64,000 nt of DNA from Sphagnum magellanicum (taxonomy: Eukaryota; Streptophyta; Sphagnopsida; Sphagnales; Sphagnaceae). Positions 1-11,550 of this stretch are shown piece after piece (positions within the stretch are counted from its first letter, which is position 1; every line of letters starts with the position of its first letter). A program made the position numbers and the translations under genes. The notes beneath the pieces are model-generated. The model was not told where the DNA came from. It searched no databases and saw nothing but the letters and a program-made list of their open reading frames with translations. Where the stretch lies: positions 9,114,001 through 9,178,000 of the forward strand of contig CM038920.1 of NCBI GenBank assembly GCA_021904315.1, given 5' to 3'.

Positions 1-319
1 ATTGTGTGAAAGTAGTCTATAGAAAAAATTAGAATGAATAAAACCATAGATTGTGAACCTTGAAAATATTTTTTGAAAGTATGATTGTATTGTTTTGTTA
101 GTAGGCAAAGAACAATTTTGGATATAATTTACACCTACTAGTACAAGAAATATTTACATCATGAGTAATTTGCATAATCTATTCTAGAGAATTCTAGAAT
201 TAAAATGAGTGCACAAAGGACCAAATTTCATAGAATTCAACATGGCTACAACTTCAACTTCATACTTGCGGCTTGCACATGTACATCAAATGTCATTTTA
301 ATGTGGAAGGACTTTGAAA

Positions 320-985
320 CATCTAAGCATTAGGAATTGGAAGTTGTTGTAGTTAAGCACCATGGGGAGAAGTTTGAGTAATAGTTAATCACCAAGAGGA
401 ACCATAACAACTAAGCATTAGGAGGAAGAGTTCAAGTATTAACTAAACACCAAAAAAAAATAGTAGTTAAACACTAGGAGTTGGAGGTTATAGTAGTTAA
501 ACATTAAAAAGAGAACGTTTAATGTCAACTAAACACCAAAAGGAGGAACAATGTTAGCTAAGCACTAAGAGGATGGGGTTGAACAATAGTTAAACACCAA
601 GAAGAGGAACAACAACATCTAAGAACAAGGAGTTGGAGGTTGTAGCACTAGGAGGAGGTTGAGTAGTAGCTAAACATTAAAAGGAGGAAAATAAAAGCTA
701 AGCATTAAGAGGAGGTTGAGCTGCAATTAAGCACCAAAAAAATGAACAATATTAATTAAGCACCAAGAGGAAGAGATTGTAACAATCAACCACAAAAGAA
801 CAACAACAACAACTAAACACTAGGAGGAAGAGGTTGAATAACAATTAAGCACCAAGAAGAGCAACAATATTAGCTAGGTACAAAAAGGAATAGAAGTAGC
901 AATTAAACATTAATCAAATGGAAGAGGTCACAACAATTAAGCACTGAGTGGAAGAAGAGCAACAAGTAAGCATGAAGAGGAGGAG
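320..985. repeat. Degenerate minisatellite, units about 40-50 bp
   Basis: The stretch is built from imperfect copies of a phrase like 'agctaaacactaggaggaagaggttga', alternating 'taagcac/taaacac' with 'aggagga'. Copies differ in length and by many substitutions, so the array looks old. No reading frame or gene signal runs through it. The preceding 319 bases are plain AT-rich DNA. Confidence 0.6.
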
Positions 986-1775
986 GAGCTTTACAAGCTT
1001 TTACGTAAGGCTACAAGCAAAAAGAACAAATTTATTATGCCCCTTTAGAAGAGAATCAATGTGAATTTTTTGATAATGTAACAATGCTAAAGAGAGAGGA
1101 GAGAGAGGAGGAGGCTGAGTGAAAGTAGAACATGGATTTTAAAAAATATAACTCCCACATGCCTATAGTCTTGTTGTGCATAGGAGTGAATAGAATTAGG
1201 GTTCCTAAACATTCAAAGGCTAGTGTCCATTGAACTTCACCCTTTTTTCAAGTAAATTTTTATCATTGAACACAAAAATGAATATTGTTATAGAGGGTTC
1301 TCTTCATTTTGTAAATCATCCATCCTAGTGATGGGGGTAGGTAATGTTTGTAGGTTCACATGGACTGTTTGCTCATAGGTGGGTGCAAGTACCTCCATGC
1401 ATTTTCAAGTGTCCAAGAGAATTTTGTTGGTGTCATTTTGACCCATCCAGCTTTGAATGGCCATATCCTTCTCATTTGTCAACCTTTTGTTGCGATCTAA
1501 ATGGCCATGTATTTGCAATTAGAAGTTCTACAACATCTCTTGAGACTTCAAAAACAATGGGCCACTAATCCAAACACACAAGACCTCTGACACACTAAGT
1601 GTATGGACACCGGCCTGTCTACCCTACATAGACTATTTGCCTCACTAGTAATTATTTTTGAGCTGAAAGGCTTTATCACTTTCAATGGAGTTATAGGACA
1701 TAATTTCATGGATCCTGTAAGAACCCCATAAGATCTAAAGTCAGCGGACAGTTTTTTCATACGGTTGTATGAAAA
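986..1775. other. Intergenic, no gene seen
   Basis: AT-rich spacer with a short (GAGA)n-like purine tract near 1095-1120. Short open frames (for example 1344-1568) show no recognisable domain and no coding bias. Confidence 0.5.
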
Positions 1776-1866
1776 GGTGAATAAAATATTAACTCAGTTG
1801 AGGTTCATGTAATAACAGGCATCCAGTGGATGGTGGCCTGGTGGGTGCTGGTTCACTGTGGCCCCC
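1776..1866 (+). repeat. Dispersed repeat R1, copy 1
   Basis: The core 'catccagtggatggtg...ggtgggtgctggttcactgtggcc' recurs as the reverse complement at 59241-59335, with matching flanking words ('aaaatattaactcagttgaggtt' here). Weaker copies lie at 21944-22013 (+), 42241-42272 (+) and 36799-36828 (-). The family could be a SINE or MITE fragment; no ends or target duplications were found. Confidence 0.55.
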
Positions 1867-2201
1867 TAATCAATAACCTTGCATTTTGACCTTTGAGACC
1901 TACCTCTACTAAATTGTTGTTGGCATTTTGCTTAGTGGTTGCTCATTCATTCGAAATGAATTTTCTTAAAATGCTTACTTTTAAATAACAGTCTCAAGAC
2001 TCAAATTGAATAAACATGCATTCAATTGTGTAGAAGTGATAAAAAAATAGCTAGTCTGGTCTTTACTGGTATTAGATTTTATGAAACTTTTCTCCATTAC
2101 CAACATCCTGCCTTGATCCACTGTAAGAATGCCAATTTTCTTGACAAAGTCTACAAATGCATCCATCAATTTTTTCTTTTCTTTCTAATTTTCTCTTCCA
2201 G

Positions 2202-2293
2202 CTTTCTGATGTAGCATCATTAGAGATCGCCCAACCAGACTTAGCATCGATTGGTGACAAGTTTGTGAAAGACTATGAAATTTTAGAAAACTG
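2202..2293 (+). other. Possible isolated coding exon
   Basis: A strong pyrimidine tract ends in TTCCAG at 2201. It is followed by an open 92-base segment beginning Leu-Ser-Asp-Val-Ala-Ser-Leu-Glu and rich in acidic and hydrophobic residues, ending at CTG|GTGAAA. The composition looks coding and the splice signals are plausible. I found no partner exon in a consistent frame and do not recognise the peptide. It could be a relic exon or chance. Confidence 0.25.
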
Positions 2294-2685
2294 GTGAAAA
2301 CTGTCGCAAAAGTTTTAAATATGTGGAAAGGTCGCAAAAATTTCTCCAAATTTTTTGTCTTTCTCAAAAGTTTGAAATTTATTTCATCAAATGACAGGGA
2401 AGTTGTTCTAGAGGTCTCCTGTTTAATTTTTAGGGTGAAAATTTTGCAGAAATTCGCCACATAAAACCAAAAAGCAACTGATGACGTCATTCTTTGGCAG
2501 ACCTTTCAGATTCTGCTAATTTGACAATCAAATTTTCACTGATGTTGTGGAAGATGGATTAATCTGACTGATGATCAAACACAGTGATTTGAACATTGAA
2601 AGGAATGCTCTACAATACAGAGTAAAAAAGAATTGAAAATCCAGGCCAGCATGCAAGATTATGGGTAAGAAAATAATTATACTAC

Positions 2686-2749
2686 CTGCACTAGCCATCT
2701 TCCCCAGAATTTGACATCCACTGTAGTACATGTCCGCATATGGTGATAC
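2686..2749 (-). other. Possible isolated coding exon (minus strand)
   Basis: Read on the minus strand, an AAG acceptor at 2750 precedes an open 64-base segment (Val-Ser-Pro-Tyr-Ala-Asp-Met-Tyr-Tyr...) ending at GCAG|GTAGTA. A second candidate on the same strand lies near 2900-2950 (Ala-Tyr-Tyr-Asp-Gly-Leu-Pro...). Neither is recognised, and their joining is not demonstrated. They suggest a relic or an unresolved split gene in 2.2-3.1 kb. Confidence 0.2.
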
Positions 2750-3229
2750 CTTGGCAGTTGGGACACAAATTATATTATATGAGTTAAAAAACTGCAGAGA
2801 TTTTGAAATTTTCATATAGAACATAACAGATATGTTGCACTGTCAATCGAGAGATTAGCACCCTTGAATGTATAGGATCATTAATACTTATTAAACCCAG
2901 AAAAGAGTGCTCGGACATCCCAGGAAGTCCATCATAATATGCTTTTACCCTATGTAAGCATAGCTTTCATGATAAGTATAAGGATGAAAGTTTGTACATT
3001 CTGCCCAAAAGAAGGATGAATCTGCATTTACCTGGATGAGATTACTAAAATTTTTGGGAGTTTGGATTGTGGGCACAACATATGTGCCCACATGGACTAG
3101 CTGACATTACACGGAACCTGAGGTTCTGGCTTGATTTCCACGCGTCGAATTCGTATCAGTAGCCACTTTGACATGAGGGTCCCACAGAGCCCACCCCAAA
3201 GGTTTTGAGTTTTTTGGGGGTGCAGGGGT

Positions 3230-3276
3230 GGCGCACCTTTTCAACATCGTATGCAGTCGCTTTGAAAAGGTGCGCC
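3230..3276. repeat. Perfect 15-bp inverted repeat, 17-base loop
   Basis: GGCGCACCTTTTCAA at 3230-3244 is answered by its exact reverse complement at 3262-3276. The stem is GC-rich at its base. It lies about 550 bases upstream of the TATA box of the small secreted-protein gene. Function is unknown; it may be the remnant of a small transposon. Confidence 0.7.
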
Positions 3277-3829
3277 CCTTTGAAGATTTTCAGTTTCTCT
3301 TTTAATGGTCGGAAGGGCCACAAATTTTCAATGTGTCTACGTCATTTTTGTTGAAACCTACGTCAATATATCTGGACTTTACAAAACGACTTTGCAAAAG
3401 ACTCCTACACCACCCGAAGGTCAAGAACGCGTCCCCCAGTTTGAGTACTTGTTGAGAGGGAGGGAGGCGCATTTCCGACGTGCGTACGCTATCTCTGCAG
3501 AACCTTAACGCTGTGTTGAAAAGAAGAGCGATGTCAGTAAAAAGTGCAACTCAACAATTGTCAAGAAGTGTCAAGTGTCGAGAAGAGAATGGAAACTCTT
3601 CCTCCACGCAACTAATATCTTCCCATTTCATTGACATAGTGATAGATAGAGAGTCCACTTGCATCCAATGTCAGACGGTTGCACTCCACCAATTTCAACG
3701 AAGCCATCAAAACTAACTTCCTTCAATTTGAAAGAAGCCAATTAATCTGCCCGCGGTCTAATGAACAATCACGACTATTATGTCAACTCAGACACTGCTA
3801 CGACGCTCAGATCATGGATCCCACAGTCC

Positions 3830-3837
3830 TATATAAA
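3830..3837 (+). promoter_or_regulatory. TATA box of the 4051 gene
   Basis: TATATAAA followed by 'caacgg' sits 213 bases before the ATG at 4051. A start site about 30 bases downstream would give a 5' leader of about 190 bases. It is the only good TATA motif close upstream of the gene. Confidence 0.55.
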
Positions 3838-4050
3838 CAACGGCCATGCCATCACAGTTTCATCTCAATCCCTCACCTTCGTACGCACACAAGAACTAGT
3901 ATTTCTCATAATTATCAGTTGAAAACAATCGTCAGTTGTCCTGATCAAGTTGTGAGTTCTGATCTGCTCTCTTCATTGCAGCGTCGGACAATTGAGATTG
4001 GGACATAACTGATTGTTGCTGGGGTGAAGCGGTAGCGATATTCTATCACG

Positions 4051-4449
4051 ATGAAGATCGGCAGAGTGGCCGTGGCGTTGGCGACGGCGCTGGTGGTGAT
4101 GAGTGTGGGCATGATGCAGGTGGCGGAGGCGCAGGGGCCGAGCTGCCTGACGGTGGCGGGGGCTGGGGCGCCCTTCAGCGACGCGACGGCGGTGGTGCAA
4201 CAACTCCAGGTGACGCCGGGCCAGTGCTGCAACAGCGGCGCGGCCTTCTGCACCGTGGTGCTCACTTCCGGGAACGCGGCGGCCAGCGTCTGCGGCAATA
4301 ACGTCTGCCCGAACTGCGCCGACGTGGGGAACGACCTCGACCAGGTGCTGGCGGAGTGCAACGTGCTGAACGAGGTGCAGGGCGTCTACAGCCCCGACGG
4401 CACCTCCGACGAGCTCTTCTACCTCACCTCCGCGTCCCAAGCCCCTTAG
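4051..4449 (+). CDS. Small secreted eight-cysteine protein, unknown family
   Basis: A 132-residue intronless gene. Residues 1-27 form a signal peptide (Lys/Arg start, hydrophobic core, VAEA|Q cleavage), so the product should be exported. The mature part has eight cysteines at 32, 59, 60, 67, 81, 86, 89 and 103, in the order C..CC..C..C..C..C..C. That would allow four disulfides. The order does not fit plant lipid-transfer proteins, and I do not recognise the family. Hydrophobic stretches flank the cysteine region and the tail is Ser/Thr/Asp-rich. The codons are strikingly GC-rich at third positions compared with the AT-rich surroundings. A TATA box at 3830 supports expression. The opposite strand is also open here (3945-4464), an effect of the GC-rich codons. 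A role in defence or the cell wall would be a guess. Confidence 0.7.
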   Translation: MKIGRVAVALATALVVMSVGMMQVAEAQGPSCLTVAGAGAPFSDATAVVQQLQVTPGQCCNSGAAFCTVVLTSGNAAASVCGNNVCPNCADVGNDLDQVLAECNVLNEVQGVYSPDGTSDELFYLTSASQAP

Positions 4450-5464
4450 ATCAAGCAGAGTCAATATCCGGTGCAGATGATGGCACTAATTGATGAGTAG
4501 GGATGTTAGTTATATGGGTCTCGTGTTGTATGAGATCCCAGCTGGTCGCCACTGCAGTTGACTTAGTACATTGAGGCTGGGGAGTATGAGCAATTGTCTG
4601 AAAATCCTCGACTTCGATGCTAGATGTCGAGGCATTGATATCCTTATAATAGTTTAAGGAGTGTGCAAGTAGTCTGTTCATGTATTGCAAGGGCAGAAAT
4701 GGAACTGCGTTGTGGATGAACTTTTGTCGGTGAATGAATTAGCTCGTGATGATGTGATCGATTTTGTGACAGGCTCCTACCAGTCATAACACGCTGTGCA
4801 ACAAGCCACTATAATTCTAGAATGAGATAAACATTATGAAAACCCAAAGTCAAACAATGGAATCCTTTTTTCATATGAGAAACAATATTTCTTGAATAAG
4901 TCCTCATGTTTTTTGTATTGTTGAAAAGCCTTTGATGATGGGTAAGGGTGCATTGATGTGGTTTCCTAATTTTCAGAGAGCTTAAACTAATGTTGGCTGG
5001 TTTTTGAGTTTTGACCCATTTACCAATCCAGGTATTAATAACCTACCAATTGATTATTCATTTTTTTTATAACCAGTTAATAACCTAACCAATTAATGTT
5101 AAAAATTCAAAATCTAGGATCTTACTCAAATGACTTGATTATCATCTGGCTAGCTTATCAATCCTAAAACATCAAACATTTTTATGATAAAAAATTTAAA
5201 AAATAATAAGAAATTAACTTTAAAAATCCTATAACTGACTAATAATCAATAAAATAACTAATGATTATCAACTGGTTATTTAATAACCTACCCTTATACA
5301 TAATCAATGACTATTACCCGCAAAATATTGATAACCTAATTGGTACTCAATTTTTTTAATTGAAAAAAATTACCTAATGAGTATGAAAAAAATTCAATAA
5401 CCAGCCAACACTGCTTTAGACCTACAATGCAAGAGTTATTGAAAAGAGAGAAGAAGGTTTGGGC

Positions 5465-5840
5465 TGTTTGGTGCTTGCTTTGGTTTTAAACTCAAGCCCA
5501 CTTTAGATGGGGTTGAGGGTCCAAATTCACAGGAACCAATTTGGTATCATTTGAAACAAATTAAATCCTTGAGCTGGAACTTGCCTCGGACCCTGGCATG
5601 CATATTGGTTCTTCAAATCATGACGTCTCCTTTTGATTTAATTTAATTTAATTTATTTATTCTGGTTTGAACCAATTGATTTTCCCTCCAAAATGGTGCC
5701 ATGTAAGTTTAGCCTCAATTTGCCACTTTTTGGTGTTAGACCTCGTTTAAAGGCTGTGGGTGCAATTTATGGCTCTCAGCCAATAGGATTGCTCTATTTT
5801 GTTGGACCTTGGACCCTCATCTAAAATGGCTCTAAATACC
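5465..5840 (+). repeat. Dispersed repeat R2 segment a, copy A
   Basis: About 375 bases here match, as reverse complement, 42590-42930. Shared words include 'gctctcagccaatag', 'ttgccactttttggtgtt' and 'ccctccaaaatggtgccatgtaag'. Divergence is moderate with small indels. No coding potential. Probably a non-autonomous transposon. Confidence 0.65.
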
Positions 5841-6099
5841 AAGTTTGGTTCAACACTCCTGTCATCCTTTTTCCAATTGGGGTACTCACAATTGAAAACC
5901 CTCCCCCTCAAAAAATAGAATAAAATAAAAATAAAAACAAGGGGTGAGTCACAATGTGGCCTTGCCATTTACATTAAAAAGGATCTTAAGGCAAGAGAAG
6001 AATTATGGAAACTCAAATACATTTTGCCATGCAAAAATATAATCTTCAAAATATCCTCTAAAAAACCAAAATCCTTCAAGATATTACAACTCTATAACT

Positions 6100-6250
6100 A
6101 ATCTCAAGTTTTAACACAAGGGAAAATATCATCTTTCAAAAATCCTCATATAAAAATAGACCTATTACCTAGGAGCCAAAATTCCTTAAGCTACTATAAT
6201 CTATAATGAGTCTAAACACAATATCCTTGCCTTGGCAGGCAAGGCCAATA
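6100..6250 (-). repeat. Dispersed repeat R2 segment b, copy A
   Basis: The reverse complement of this stretch matches 27280-27430 and 42935-43030. Shared words include 'aaggatattgtgtttagattcattatagagtatagtagctta'-like text (given here as a pattern, not exact in all copies). It ends in an imperfect palindrome, CCTTGCCTTGGCAGGCAAGG, at about 6230-6249. Confidence 0.6.
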
Positions 6251-6357
6251 AAATCCATTTGTCAAGATTTGCTGTTTTAAAGCATGTTCGACTCAGTTCC
6301 TTGCATAGGTATTGGATTTGTTCTAGAATCCTCTCCGCGAGTGAGGTCGCATGCCCG

Positions 6358-6439
6358 CATCGTAATTCTCGCTCGCGCGCACATCGTAAGGACGATTGCA
6401 TCGTAATTCTCGCTCGCGTGCACATCGGAAGGAGAAAGA
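6358..6439 (+). promoter_or_regulatory. 41-bp tandem duplication in the NKAP leader/promoter
   Basis: The unit starting 'catcgtaattctcgctcgcg' occurs at 6358 and again at 6399, differing at a few bases. It is GC-rich and CpG-rich against AT-rich upstream DNA. A telo-box-like TAGGGTTTT follows at 6451-6459, just before the ATG at 6475. The block probably belongs to the core promoter or 5' leader of the NKAP gene. Confidence 0.55.
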
Positions 6440-6453
6440 CGGGAAGGAACTAG

Positions 6454-8328
<1,875 letters not shown>

Positions 8329-8421
8329 AAAGGTGACTTTTCTTCAAGGACTCGGATCTTTCTGACACCACATTGTATGCAGAAACTGTTGTGAGTTTGT
8401 GATGTTTTTAAATTCCAGATG

Positions 8422-8585
8422 ATGGTGTAGTAGACACCACAGGACAATAATTAGGGTTAGAGTCAGTGCTAGACATTAAGAGTTCACAGTGAACTGTTAA
8501 CATATGGTGTAGTTGACACTACAGTACAACAATTAGGTGAGGGTCAGTGCTAGACATTAAGAGTCCACAGTGAACAGTTAACATG
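8422..8585 (+). repeat. Two tandem 82-bp units in the NKAP 3' region
   Basis: The unit beginning 'atggtgtagt' occurs at 8422 and 8504 with about ten differences. It contains 'gtcagtgctagacattaagag' in both copies. It lies about 100 bases past the NKAP stop codon, so it is probably in the 3' untranslated region. Confidence 0.65.
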
Positions 8586-11550
8586 CAAGAAAGATGCAAT
8601 GACTTTGTTGGACTCAAATAACTTTGTTCCTGCATCAAGTTCATTCAGGTTACAGTTTGCTGACAGACAGGCAAAGGTTGAGTTTGTTGTAGATCAAGTG
8701 TTAGTGGGAAGATCCTGTCCACACTAGTGTTACACCTTCAGCTTCGATTGGGTTTCCACTGCATGTCCTGTCAGTCTCTATGAGTTGTGTCATCTATCTC
8801 TGTGTTCTTTGTAACTGTGGGCTCTTGAAGTTGTATTGTTTTTAAAGTTTGGGAGCTGCTTGTATGTGTAATGGTGTATGTATGAATGTGGTTTTGTCAG
8901 GGAGGTGCTTGCATATGTTCAAGACATAGATTTGGTTTTACTCAGCTTCATAGCGGTGGAGTCAGCCAACATCCTGAATGTATTACTCATTTCAGCTGAT
9001 TATTCATTGTTGCATCTGTAACTTCTTTGTAGTCAAGAGCTCTTAAGTCCATCTCTTTATAGGATCAGAGAGCTGCATATGTGTATAGTCCTTGGTTCTG
9101 TTTTCTGGTTCTGGATTTTAGGAGTGTCATGGGTATAGGGCACATTTGCTGTCTAATTTACATATAGAGGATTTTGCTCTTCTTGATGACTGGGTCAAGG
9201 AGAACAGAATCCCTCTGGACTGCACAGTTCCTTGGATCCAAGAAGTGCGAGGGTTAGGCTTCAAGGTGGAGAGGGATTCATGTAGAGAGTCCACGAGACT
9301 AGAACTGAAGGCCAATGGTAAGAGAGAATTGAAGCACTGTGGGTGCTGTCGCCACAGCAGCAACAGCTGGCTTTGTGGCAACTGGTCCTCTTGTATAGCA
9401 GTGCCTGCATCATTGGTTTCAAGACATGGTGGCCTCTACAAGTAGGCTGTGATTTTTATCCACCATCCACTTTGTCTTGAATTTTGTCTTTTGGCATTTT
9501 AAGAGTTGACTAGCTTAAGATGATGGAGGTGTATATGAGGCTGTCATGTGTTTGCACACTAGAAAGTAGTTTTTTTGCCCAGTCTTCATGAGAATTTTGA
9601 CAGGGTTGTTCACAAACTGAGCTCTCATGGGGACATACTCTGATTGTTGTCCTACAATATGGTGGACGACGTTTGGTTAAGCCCAAGGTGGAAGCATCAT
9701 CGATGGTATCAGTGCTGAAACTGAGGTAGTTGTTTGTGTGTGCGTAAGCATATATGAGTTCATGCATTCTCCTTTTCACAAATTGCCAGAAGGATCAAGG
9801 CCAACAGTCATGCAGCATATAAGATTTGGTACCAGTGCTAACAATGTGTCTTGCATTCCAATTGTTTGAATGTGGATGGCCAGAAAGGTTTGCAGTTTGG
9901 AGGATGAAGGCACAGTATCTGTTTGGTACTTTTGACACAGCCTGCGAAATCAATCATCTTGAACAATATCAAGAAATACTGGGTGAGTTTTTGAAATTCT
10001 TTGACATCTTCTATGTAGTTTGGTTATACAGTGCTCACAGAAAGTACCAGGAGAAATTGGGGTCCATTTTTTGGATTTTCAAACTTTTGGGAGAAGTTTG
10101 ATTCCCCTGTTCTACTTTCACTGTCGTCATTTCAGACACTGTTTAATAAAATTGTAAAGTTTGAATTTACTATCTTTGATGGTTTTTTTAATAGGTTTGC
10201 TGTGTTTGTTATTTTGATTTTTCATGAACTATTCATTGCTTTTACATCTGTATTTGAATGATTGCTTGGTGGTGTTTCTCATGTTCCAACCACATCATTG
10301 CTCAAGATACTTTATTTCGACAAGTGCATGTAGAGAACAACAAAACAACTCTTCATGCTAGGAATTGGGTGGGGTGAAACAGTCATTGCAACAATTTCTT
10401 GCACTCAAACACTGAGGAAGGGTAGTGGCAGATGTGTAAGAATTTATTTCTGCACTTCAAAGCAAGTTGGCCAGTTCCAGGTATCGGGGAACACCTGGTC
10501 TGGTTCCCAGTTTTGGTGCTGTTTATTGAGTTTGGTTATTAAATTTCCTGAATTTGAAATCCTCTTTCTGATCCAAAACAAGTAGAAACCACATCTGCTT
10601 GGCAATCCACACAGCCTGCTACAATAGGTTGGAAAAGTAACAACATTGTTTAGTTACTAAAAGGTGCAGCCCATCTGCCAGAACCCAGAGTGCAACCACA
10701 AGAGTGTATGGCACAGGATTATGTTGAATTCTCCAGTGGGAAATTGAATTAAGTGCTCATTTTGTGCAAGAGACAACTGACAAAGCTGAAAAACTCAGCA
10801 AGACTCTGCAATTCAGGAATGAGAAAGTAGGGAGTATGGAAGGACTCAACATGAGCTATAATAGCTACTATGCCCTTTTCTGAAATCTGTTGTGAACTAA
10901 GAAGCTTCTTGAAATTAGTTCACTCCTTTTCACAAGGCATTTTCCAAACAAATTCTTGCAGACAGAAACTCTCCTTCAGATGTGGCCAAGAAAGGTAAAG
11001 AGGAAGAGGAAGCAAAGATGTGCACTCCCAACAAAAGTGAAGAGGATGCTTTACGAGCCATTTGAAGGGTTATCTACTTGGATTCTGGTCTGTGTCTCAT
11101 ATGTCTCAAACTCTCCAGGACTCCACCGACAAAGAAGATGTAAGTGGAAGGCAGCCATTCGAACACCCAAAAGCCTCTGTTCACAAATGCAAAACAAACA
11201 TTAATAGCAGATTAGACTCTCTTAAATGCCTCAATGAACTTTCAACATTTTCAACTCCAACAACTCAGAGATGATGAAATGGATCTGTCAGTCTTCCTTT
11301 CTCATTAAATGATGCCAAATGACTAAGCAATCTTCTAGAGCCAGGCAAGGCACTAGGGAGACTACACCAAGGTCAAAACAGCATGGGCTCAAAAGATATT
11401 GGTAATTAATGGCATGACTCATTTCCCAACCAGTCTCAATGTAGTTTAGTGCGAGAAAGAGGGGAAGATTAACTCTCATGAGAGTTGAGAAATCTCAATA
11501 CTCTCATGATTAAGAAATACAGACTAATTTCCTTGGGAGGAAGAGTGTAC
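8586..11550. other. NKAP/MRT4 convergent spacer
   Basis: Less AT-rich than most spacers and free of obvious transposons. It should hold the 3' untranslated regions of both genes and the last MRT4 exon. A tentative last exon at 11231-11263 (minus) has an AG acceptor and would read LLELKMLKVH then stop, echoing the RLLxxKM block of the family, but this is weak. Open frames at 9146-9445 (+) and 10956-11204 (+) match nothing I know. Confidence 0.4.

Noticed and set aside
3945-4464. Minus-strand frames of 138 and 163 codons at the secreted-protein gene
   Set aside because: Shadows of a GC-rich coding strand; the plus frame has the signal peptide and ordered cysteines.
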